A stretch of DNA of 15,135 nt from Oehlia diaphana (Eukaryota > Glomeromycota > Glomeromycetes > Glomerales > Glomeraceae): assembly GCA_003833135.1 (NCBI GenBank), contig QZLH01000256.1, forward strand, positions 13,204 through 28,338, written 5' to 3'. Positions within the stretch are counted from its first letter, which is position 1. Each line of letters opens with the position of its first letter. This document shows positions 7,902-15,135 of the stretch, in pieces. The notes under the pieces were generated by a model. It ran no database searches, was not told where the DNA came from, and worked only from the letters and a program-made list of their open reading frames with translations. A program made the position numbers and the translations under genes.

Positions 7902-8057
7902 ATGGTATCTATCGTTGAACTTGAACAAAATAATAATCAACAAAAGCATCAAGAAGAAGAATATCAAGAGAATATTAAAGAATCTGTTAATACATCTTGG
8001 GCTAATACTATCCCTCCTAAACAAGCCCTTTACAATCCTGATTATGAAAAAGATGCT
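7902..8057 (+). other. GOGAT propeptide (residues 1-52)
   Basis: The first 52 residues are Gln/Glu/Asn-rich ([13 protein letters not shown]) and end immediately before the catalytic Cys53 in DACGVGF. Glutamate synthases are made with such a leader, removed to expose an N-terminal cysteine nucleophile; the yeast enzyme has about 53 residues. The match in length supports this start codon. Low sequence conservation here is normal. Confidence 0.8.
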
Positions 8058-11000
8058 TGCGGTGTCGGTTTCATCGTGCACATTAAAGGTGCTCCATCTT
8101 ATAAAATTCTTAGTGATGCTAGAGGTATTCTCTGTAACATGACTCATAGAGGTGCCGTTGGTGCCGATGCTAGGGATGGTGATGGTGCTGGTATTATGAC
8201 TGGAATACCTCATGAATTTTTTCTTCAAGAATGTGCAAGATTAGATATTCAATTACCTCCACAAGGTCAATACGCTGTTGGTAACGTGTTTTTTAAACCC
8301 GAACCTGCCGTTATGGAAGATAGTAAAAAAACTTTTGAACAGATCGCTAAAAGTTTAAATTTAAAAGTTTTGGGTTGGCGTGAAGTTCCAAAAGATAATA
8401 CTATACTCGGTCCTGCCGCAAAATCACGTGAACCAATGATTTTACAACCTTTCGTTGTTTTAAAAGATTCTACCAATAATTTTGATGAAACTTATTTTGC
8501 TCGTCAACTTTACGTTCTTAGGAAACAAGCCACTCATACTATTACTGTAAAGAGATGGTTTTATATTTGTTCTTTATCAAACAAAAATATTGTTTATAAA
8601 GGTCAATTAAGTCCTGTACAAGTTTATAATTATTTTCATGATTTGAATAATGTTGCTTATAAAACTCATTTTTCTTTGGTTCATTCTCGTTTCTCTACAA
8701 ATACTTTTCCTTCTTGGGATCGTTCTCAACCTATGAGATGGTGTGCTCATAATGGTGAAATTAATACTTTACGTGGTAATAAAAATTGGATGAGAGCTCG
8801 TGAAGGAATAATGAAATCTGATTTATTCGGTTCTGAATTAGAACAATTATATCCTATTATTGAAGAAGGTGGTTCGGATTCTGCCGCTTTTGATAATGTT
8901 TTAGAATTACTTGTTATTAATGGAGTTTTAACTTTACCTCAAGCTGTTATGATGATGATTCCTGAAGCTTGGCAAAATAATCCTTTAATGGAACCTGAAA
9001 AACGTGCTTTTTATCAATGGGCTGCTTGTTTAATGGAACCTTGGGATGGTCCTGCTTTATTCACTTTTAGTGATGGTCGTTATTGTGGTGCAAGTTTGGA
9101 TCGTAATGGTTTACGTCCATGTCGTTTTTATATTACAAGTGATGATTTAATGATTTGTGCTTCAGAAGTTGGTACAATATATATTGAACCTGAACGTATC
9201 GTACAAAAAGGTCGTTTACAACCTGGTAAAATGTTGTTGGTAGATACTGAAGAAGGTCGTGTAGTAGATGATCGTGAATTAAAATTAGCAACTGCAAGTC
9301 GTGAAAATTTTCGTACTTGGATTGAAAAACAAATAATCACTCTTGATAGTGTTATTGAAAAAGTTAAAATGACTGGAAATGGTATTTCTGTAGAATTGGA
9401 TAATACAAGTATTTCTGAAGATCCAAGATTACGTGCTTTCGGTTATACTATTGAACAATTAAATTTACTTGTCTTACCAATGGTATGTATATATATAAAT
9501 AAATATTTAAATTTAATTTGTCTCATATATATATAAATATATATTAAAAACTTTTTTTTTTTTTTTATTTCGTTTAGACAAAAGATGGAAAAGAAGCTCT
9601 CGGTTCCATGGGAAATGATGCACCTTTGGCCTGTCTTTCAAATCAACCACGTTTAATTTATGATTATTTCCGTCAACTTTTCGCTCAAGTTACAAATCCT
9701 CCAATTGATCCAATTCGTGAAGAAATTGTCATGTCATTAGAATGTTATGTTGGACCTGAAGGAAATATATTAGAAATTAATGAACAACAAACTCATAGAC
9801 TTGCTTTACCTTCTCCTATATTATCAATTGATGAATTAAATGCTATCAAACGAATGGAAAAAGTGAAATCAAATTGGAGTGTTTGTACTATTGATATTAC
9901 TTTTTCAAAAAGTGAAGGAGTTAGTGGATATTTGTTAGCTTTAGAACGTATTTGTGCTGAAGTTTCTCAAGCTATTCAAGAAGGTTTTAAAGTTGTAGTT
10001 CTTTCAGATGCTGCTGTTAACCCTGAAAATGTTTCGATTTCTTCATTAATTGCCGTAGGAGGTGTACATCATTATCTTGTTCGTAACAAACAACGTTCAA
10101 AGATTGCTCTTATTATTGAAACTGCTGAAGCAAGAGAAGTCCATCATGCTTGCGTACTTTTAGGTTATGGTGCTGATGCTATTTGTCCTTATTTGGCAAT
10201 GGAAGCTATATTGAAACTCAAACGTGAAAATGCTATTAGTGGTGATTTAACGAATGATAAAATTATTCAAAATTATAAGACAGCCATAAATAATGGTATC
10301 TTAAAAGTCATGTCAAAAATGGGAATTTCCACATTACAAAGTTACAAAGGTGCTCAAATTTTTGAAGCTTTGGGTCTCGACGAAAGTGTCATCGCTCGAT
10401 GCTTTGCAGGTACAGCTTCTAGGATAAAAGGAACGACATTCGACATTTTAGCTACAGATGCACTCTCATTCCATGAACGTGGTTATCCAACACGAGACAC
10501 AATTGTTCCACCAGGTTTACCAGAATCTGGAGAGTATCATTGGCGTGATGGTGGTGAAGCTCATGTTAATGATCCTACTGGTGTTGCTAGTTTACAAGAT
10601 GCTGTTCGTACAAAAAATCAATCTTCTTATGATAAATATGCAAGTAATTCTTATGAACAAATTAAAAGCTGTACCTTACGTGGTCTTTTGGATTTCGATT
10701 TTGACCATTCTAAATCAATTCCTTTGGAAAAAGTTGAACCTTGGACAGAAATTGTTAAACGTTTTTGTACTGGTGCAATGTCATATGGTTCTATCTCAAT
10801 GGAGTCTCATTCAACTTTAGCTATTGCAATGAATAGATTAGGCGGAAAATCAAATACTGGCGAGGGTGGTGAGGTTAGTATTTGTGTAGAAATTGTTATT
10901 CCTCGTATCCATTTTTTTTTTTTTAATCAAATAATAATAATAATAATAATTATTATTATTTTAGGATCCTGAACGTTCAAATGTATTATCTAACGGAGAT

Positions 11001-14000
11001 TCTATGCGAAGTGCTATCAAACAAGTAGCTTCCGGACGCTTTGGTGTAACTTCTTTCTACCTTTCTGATTCAGATGAACTTCAAATTAAAATGGCTCAAG
11101 GTGCCAAACCCGGTGAAGGAGGAGGTAAATTAATATTAATATATGTATATATGAAATTATCTCAGAATTTTTGAAACGTATGTAATCTCTAATCCAAATA
11201 TTTTGTCAATTTGTTCTTTAGAATTACCTGGTCATAAAGTTTCCGAAAATATTGGAAAAACAAGAAAATCAACTCCCGGTGTTGGTTTGATTTCTCCACC
11301 ACCACATCACGATATCTACTCAATTGAAGATTTGAAACAATTGATTTATGATCTTAAGTGTTCTAATCCTCGAGCTCGCGTATCTGTAAAATTAGTTTCG
11401 GAAGTTGGTGTTGGTATCGTTGCTTCCGGAGTTGCAAAAGCAAAAGCAGATCATATTTTAATTTCTGGTCATGATGGTGGTACTGGTGCTTCCCGTTGGA
11501 CGGGTATCAAATATGCTGGTCTTCCTTGGGAATTAGGTCTTGCAGAAACACATCAAACTTTAGTTTTAAATGATTTACGTGGACGTGTAGTTGTTCAAAC
11601 CGACGGACAAATCAGAACAGGACGTGATGTTGCCATAGCTTGTTTACTAGGTGCTGAAGAATGGGGTTTTGCTACTACACCTTTAATTGCAACGGGTTGT
11701 ATTATGATGAGAAAATGTCATTTGAACACTTGCCCTGTTGGTATTGCTACTCAAGATCCTGAATTACGCAAAAAATTCGAAGGAAAACCAGAACACGTAG
11801 TAAATTTCTTTTATTACGTTGCTGAAGAATGTCGTCAAATTATGGCAAAACTTGGTTTCCGAACAATCAATGAAATGGTTGGCCGAACTGATAAACTTAA
11901 AATTAATGAAACTGTTAGAAATACAAACGCAAAAACTGCAAATATCGACCTTACACCAATTTTAACTCCAGCATTCACTTTACGTCCTGGTGTTGTAACT
12001 TGCAATACGGATAAACAAGATCACAAACTTTATGTTCGTTTAGATAATAAACTTATTGATGAATCCGATTTAGCATTAACAAAGAGAAAACCTGTAAAAA
12101 TCAGTTGTAATATCGTCAATACTGATCGTGCTCTTGGTACAACTTTATCATATCATATTTCAAGAATATTTGGAGAGGCTGGATTACCTGATGATACAAT
12201 TCACGTCAACATAAAAGGATCCGCAGGTCAATCATTTGGTGCCTTCTTGGCTCCTGGTGTTACTCTTGAATTAGAAGGTGATGCAAATGATTATGTAGGA
12301 AAAGGTCTTTCAGGAGGGCGTATAATAGTTTACCCACCAAGATCCTCAACTTTCAAATCTGAAGAAAATATTATTGTTGGTAATGTATGTTTATATGGTG
12401 CCACAGGTGGTGTTGCATTCTTCCGTGGTATAGCAGCTGAACGTTTCTGTGTACGTAACTCTGGAGCTATAGCTGTTGTTGAAGGTGTTGGTGATCACGG
12501 TTGTGAATATATGACCGGTGGGCGAGTAGTCGTTTTAGGTTCAACGGGCAGAAATTTCGCCGCGGGTATGAGCGGGGGCATTGCTTACGTCCTAGATAAT
12601 GCTCAAGATTTTCGTTCAAAATGTAATACTGAAATGGTCGATTTGGAGACTGTGAATGACCATGAAGAAGTTAGCTTTTTACGTGAACTTATAAGAGATC
12701 ATCATCATTTTACCAAATCTGAACTTGCGGATCGTATATTAAAAAATTTCAATCAAGTTTTACCAAAATTTGTCAAAGTTATGCCAGTCGATTACAGAGC
12801 TGTCTTGGAAAAACAAAAACTTCTTGCAGAAGCATCTAAGATTAAGAAAAATGAACAACCAGCAGAAATTCAATTAGTTGATAAAATAGAACCAGCAGTT
12901 TTAGATATTGAAGATTCAATGGTAGATGAAGAAGCTGCCAAAAAGAGATCTCAAAATATTGACAAAGTTAGAGGTTTCATGAAATACCAAAGAAAAGTTG
13001 ATAATTACAGGAATCCTAAAAGACGTGTAAAAGATTGGAAAGAAATCAATGCTCGCCTTAACGAAGCAGATCTTAAAGTTCAAGCAGCTCGTTGTATGGA
13101 TTGTGGTGTACCTTTCTGTCAATCTGATACTGGTTGTCCAATTAGTAATATTATTCCAAAATGGAATGAACTTGTTTTTAGAGATCAATGGCGTGATGCT
13201 TTGAACAGATTAATGATGACAAACAATTTCCCTGAATTTACTGGTCGCGTTTGTCCTGCTCCATGTGAAGGTGCTTGTGTATTGGGAATTAATGAACTAC
13301 CTGTTAGTATCAAATCTATTGAATGTGCTATTATTGACAAAGGTTTTGAAATGGGATGGATTGTTCCTCAACCACCAGTAATTCGTACCGGTAAAAAAGT
13401 TGCTGTCATAGGTTCAGGGCCAGCAGGTCTTGCCGCAGCAGATCAACTTAATAAAGCTGGACATCTTGTTACAGTATATGATCGTAACGACAGATTTGGT
13501 GGACTTTTAATGTATGGTATCCCAAATATGAAATTAGATAAAAAAATTGTACAAAGACGTATTGATCTTCTTGACGCAGAAGGAATCAAATTTGTTGCAA
13601 ATGCTCATGTTGGAGTTGACGTTGATGTATCTCAAATCAAAGCCGATAATGACGCCTTAGTACTAGCTACAGGTGCAACATGGCCACGTGATTTAAATAT
13701 ACGTAAGTATTTTTATTTTTTGTCAAATAAATTTTATTTAAAAAAATAATTTTTACTTATAATTATTCATTATGACATGTAGCGAATAGAAACTTGGACA
13801 ACATCCATTTTGCTATGGAATTTCTTCAGTTAAATACTTCAAGTTTACTTGATTCAAATTTACAAAATTCCCGTTATATAAGCGCAAAAGATAAGAATGG
13901 TATGTATTTATTTATTTTCCCATTTAATCAGTTTTATGATTGATTACCAACCTAATAAATTGATTGTTTTTTTCCTTTCATCTTATTAGTCATAGTAATA

Positions 14001-14835
14001 GGTGGTGGAGATACAGGATGCGATTGTATAGGAACTTCGATACGTCATGGTAAATTATTTTTTATTAAATTTATTTATTTATTTTAATGCTATTTCAACC
14101 TTACTAAATTATTATCGTGGTTTGTTAGGTGCCAAGTCAATTGTAAATTTTGAATTATTACCACAACCTCCAAATAAACGTGCAGATGATAATCCATGGC
14201 CAACCTTCCCGCGTACATTTAAGGTTGATTATGGCCATGCTGAAGTTATTTCACATTACGGCAAAGACCCTAGAGAATATAATATATTGTCAAAATCCTT
14301 TGTAAGTGATGGAAACGGTCGTGTCGCTGGAATAAATACCGTGAGAGTTGAATGGACAAAAGATCCAGTAACCGGAAAATGGTCAATGGGAGAAATTGAA
14401 GGATCAGAACAATTCTTCCCAGCAGATCTCATTCTTTTGGCCCTTGGTTTCTTGGGACCCGAAGAAAAATTAATAAATAGTTTGGGATTGAAAACAGACG
14501 CACGAACTAACATTGAGACACGTCAAGGCAAATATAGTACTGCTATACCAGGGGTGAGTAAATGAAGAGAATAAGAACCATTAATTTATTACATTAATTA
14601 AACATATGAACCGCTAATTAATAAAAAATTTTTTTATTTTTATTAGGTTTTCGCAGCCGGTGACTGTAGGAGAGGTCAAAGTCTTATTGTATGGGGTATA
14701 AATGAGGGTCGTCAAGCTGCAAGAGAAATTGATCAATATTTAATGGGTAATACAAATTTACCCGTTACTGGTGGAATCTCAAAATTTGAAGCACCACAAG
14801 TTCATCAAGCACCATTACAAATGGCAATTCGATAA
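7902..14835 (+). CDS. GLT1: NADH-dependent glutamate synthase (GOGAT), complete, eight exons
   Basis: Transfers the amide nitrogen of glutamine to 2-oxoglutarate using NADH, giving two glutamates, and with glutamine synthetase assimilates ammonium; the fungal enzyme is cytosolic. Coding exons: 7902-9482, 9578-10873, 10965-11124, 11222-13702, 13783-13899, 13990-14049, 14129-14553, 14647-14835 (2,102 residues, normal for fungi; yeast Glt1 is about 2,145). The ATG is fixed by an in-frame TAA at 7893-7895 and has A at -3. Domain order: propeptide 1-52, class II glutaminase with Cys53, central domain about 505-800, FMN/[3Fe-4S] synthase barrel about 870-1245 (C1172, C1178, C1183), GXGXG helix about 1290-1475, GltD-like reductase about 1593-2102 (GSGPAG 1743-1748, GGGDTG 1883-1888, AAGDC 2043-2047). 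Every junction is GT-AG and restores the family sequence. No frameshift, and no expected motif missing. Fungal GLT1 is typically nitrogen-regulated, and GATA sites lie upstream. It stands alone, with no neighbour in the window. Confidence 0.97.
8058..9338 (+). other. Class II glutamine amidotransferase domain of GOGAT (residues 53-479)
   Basis: Begins with the nucleophile Cys53 (codon TGC 8058-8060). Recognisable family motifs include [44 protein letters not shown] and DRNGLRPCR. Those residues form the glutamine-binding pocket and oxyanion region in the Ntn-hydrolase fold. It releases ammonia that travels through the internal tunnel to the FMN site. It lies wholly in exon 1. Confidence 0.9.
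9414..10400 (+). other. GOGAT central domain (residues about 505-800), split by intron 1
   Basis: Starts around [15 protein letters not shown] and continues after intron 1 with the highly conserved [13 protein letters not shown] and [10 protein letters not shown]. This domain links the glutaminase and synthase parts and lines the ammonia tunnel in the bacterial alpha-subunit structures. Boundaries are approximate. Confidence 0.8.
9483..9577 (+). other. GOGAT intron 1 (95 bp, phase 0)
   Basis: GTATGT...CGTTTAG with a long T tract before the acceptor. Removal joins LLVLPM to [15 protein letters not shown]. Retention reads into TAA at 9534-9536. Confidence 0.95.
10874..10964 (+). other. GOGAT intron 2 (91 bp, phase 0)
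   Basis: GTTAGT...TTTTAG. Contains a T tract and a palindromic AAT/ATT microsatellite directly before the acceptor. Removal joins GEGGE to DPERSN. The intron itself has no in-frame stop, but retention shifts the frame into TGA at 10970-10972. Confidence 0.95.
11125..11221 (+). other. GOGAT intron 3 (97 bp, phase 1)
   Basis: GTAAAT...TTCTTTAG, with CTCTAATCC as a possible branch region. It splits the Glu codon of the second GEGGE motif, and removal gives AKPGEGGELPGHKV. Retention meets TGA within the intron. Confidence 0.95.
12052..12609 (+). other. GXGXG beta-helix domain of GOGAT (residues about 1290-1475)
   Basis: Glycine-rich repeats such as [14 protein letters not shown] (from residue 1345), [34 protein letters not shown] and [11 protein letters not shown] form the right-handed beta-helix characteristic of the glutamate synthase alpha C-terminus. 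Its role is structural. A local GC-rich codon patch lies at its end (about 12514-12597). Confidence 0.88.
13703..13782 (+). other. GOGAT intron 4 (80 bp, phase 1)
   Basis: GTAAGT (consensus donor)...ACATGTAG. Splits Pro1840, and removal gives [15 protein letters not shown] as in the family. Retention meets TAA at 13747-13749. Confidence 0.95.
13900..13989 (+). other. GOGAT intron 5 (90 bp, phase 1)
   Basis: GTATGT...CTTATTAG. Length is a multiple of three, but retention meets an in-frame TGA in the GATTGATTACC segment. It splits Val1879 just before the GGGDTG loop. Confidence 0.95.
14050..14128 (+). other. GOGAT intron 6 (79 bp, phase 1)
   Basis: GTAAAT...TTTGTTAG, with TTACTAAAT as a good branch-point candidate. 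It splits Gly1899, and removal gives [15 protein letters not shown]. Retention meets TAA. Confidence 0.95.
14554..14646 (+). other. GOGAT intron 7 (93 bp, phase 0)
   Basis: GTGAGT...TATTAG, with CGCTAAT as a possible branch region. Length is a multiple of three, but the fourth codon of the retained intron is TGA. Removal joins TAIPG to [12 protein letters not shown]. Confidence 0.95.
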
Positions 14836-14998
14836 TTCTTTTTTTTTCTACTTCTTTTTAAAAAAAAGACATTTTCATTTTATTAAAAAATTCACATTTT
14901 TTTTAATGGGGGGTTTTTATTAATAGTTGAATAATTGATGTAAAATAGTTAGCAATGTAATTAATTTCACTTTTTATTATTTTTATTCATTAAATTTT

Positions 14999-15004
14999 AA
15001 TAAA
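14999..15004 (+). terminator. Candidate polyadenylation signal AATAAA (first)
   Basis: An AATAAA hexamer 164 bp after the stop codon. Fungal poly(A) signals are loose and this base composition yields the hexamer often, so use is uncertain. Confidence 0.35.
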
Positions 15005-15094
15005 TTAATTTACTTTTTGTTTAAATAATTATATATACAAGTTAATTCGTACTTAAAATTTTATAATTCTTATAAATTTTACCTTTTACATGTT

Positions 15095-15100
15095 AATAAA
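15095..15100 (+). terminator. Candidate polyadenylation signal AATAAA (second)
   Basis: A second AATAAA hexamer 260 bp after the stop codon, following TTTTACATGTT. Alternative to the site at 14999. Confidence 0.3.
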
Positions 15101-15135
15101 ATGATGTAAAAAAATACGTAATCTTTAACGAGATC

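Larger units (their letters stand above)
10604..11919 (+). other. FMN-binding synthase domain of GOGAT (residues about 870-1245), exons 2-4
   Basis: A TIM-barrel-type domain. Visible motifs are MSYGSIS, two GEGGE motifs (955-959 and 1009-1013), [11 protein letters not shown] (1093-1103, FMN phosphate region) and the [3Fe-4S] ligands in [12 protein letters not shown] (C1172, C1178, C1183). It is interrupted by introns 2 and 3, each placed at one of the GEGGE motifs. 2-Oxoglutarate is reductively aminated here. Confidence 0.9.
12961..14835 (+). other. GltD-like NADH/FAD reductase domain of GOGAT (residues about 1593-2102)
   Basis: Equivalent to the bacterial beta subunit (GltD), fused to the alpha part through a charged linker (about 1500-1590). 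Cysteine groups C1637, C1640, C1645, C1651 and C1690, C1694, C1698 are in the positions that hold the [4Fe-4S] clusters of this family. GSGPAG (1743-1748) binds FAD, GGGDTG (1883-1888) is the NADH-site Rossmann loop, and AAGDC (2043-2047) is the second FAD contact. Introns 4-7 all fall in the last third of this domain. Confidence 0.9.
14836..15135 (+). other. GOGAT 3' UTR and downstream flank
   Basis: Follows the TAA at 14833-14835. A/T-rich, with a T-run/A-run pair shortly after the stop (about 14840-14868) and two AATAAA words listed separately. No further coding sequence is seen up to the end of the window. Confidence 0.7.

Noticed and set aside
7866..8228. 120-codon minus-strand frame across the GOGAT start, and other antisense frames at 8267-8476, 9128-9340, 12916-13188 and 14256-14513
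   Set aside because: Antisense shadows of a strongly conserved coding sequence; no independent evidence.
10458..10820. 120-codon alternative plus frame inside exon 2
   Set aside because: Overlaps conserved synthase-domain coding sequence in another frame; a shadow.
9483..11221. The gene being broken into several separate ORFs or pseudogenised by frameshifts
   Set aside because: Each break is explained by a GT-AG intron of 91-97 bp, and removal restores the family sequence exactly at LLVLPM/TKDGKEA, GEGGE/DPERS and GEGG/ELPG.
11203..11221. ATG at 11203 as a start of a separate downstream protein
   Set aside because: It lies inside intron 3; the following residues continue the synthase domain without a break.
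1..15135. tRNA, rRNA, spliceosomal snRNA genes or a CRISPR array
   Set aside because: No B-box or TTCGAATC-type arm, no U1/U2/U4/U5/U6 core sequence and no regularly spaced direct repeats with unique spacers were found by reading. Covariance-model search would be the decisive test.

Overview
The window reads as AT-rich nuclear DNA from a fungus, most likely a Glomeromycotina (Rhizophagus-like) arbuscular mycorrhizal fungus. The reasons are the very high A+T with long A/T homopolymers, short GT-AG introns of 79-97 bp, a fused GOGAT polypeptide of about 2,100 residues with a fungal-type N-terminal propeptide, and a LINE endonuclease fragment of a kind I associate with these genomes. The genus is inference; the fungal GOGAT architecture is read directly from the sequence.

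Layout. Bases 1-340 hold repeat structures: a perfect 39-bp inverted repeat around an AT-rich spacer, then 11-bp tandem copies nested in a second hairpin. Bases about 340-667 (minus strand) carry the N-terminal piece of a non-LTR retrotransposon endonuclease domain, truncated and probably dead. From 668 to about 7,890 I find no convincing protein-coding or RNA gene. This stretch is AT-rich intergenic DNA with degenerate repeats (about 1793-2040), four same-strand RTCACRTG E-box-like octamers (2418-3645), a palindromic heat-shock-element-like site (2482-2493), a less AT-rich island (2848-3045), microsatellites and homopolymers, and tandem GATA motifs (6669-6680, 7013-7025). Its last part must include the promoter and 5' UTR of the gene that follows.

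Bases 7902-14835 (plus strand) encode one complete eight-exon gene for NADH-dependent glutamate synthase (GOGAT, GLT1). The reconstructed join is 7902-9482, 9578-10873, 10965-11124, 11222-13702, 13783-13899, 13990-14049, 14129-14553, 14647-14835. That is 6,309 nt, or 2,102 residues plus stop, open throughout. The protein runs from propeptide to class II glutaminase (Cys53), central domain, FMN/[3Fe-4S] synthase barrel, GXGXG beta-helix, and finally a GltD-like NADH/FAD domain with cysteine clusters. Glutamine is hydrolysed in the first domain and ammonia is channelled to the FMN site, where 2-oxoglutarate is reductively aminated with electrons passed from NADH through FAD and Fe-S centres. Bases 14836-15135 are the 3' UTR and downstream flank, with two AATAAA motifs.

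I see no undescribed multi-gene system. The points most worth a second look are the foldback repeat, the wrong-way-truncated LINE fragment, the same-strand E-box cluster, the frame-preserving small exons 5 and 6 over the dinucleotide-binding loop, and introns sitting at both GEGGE motifs of the synthase domain.
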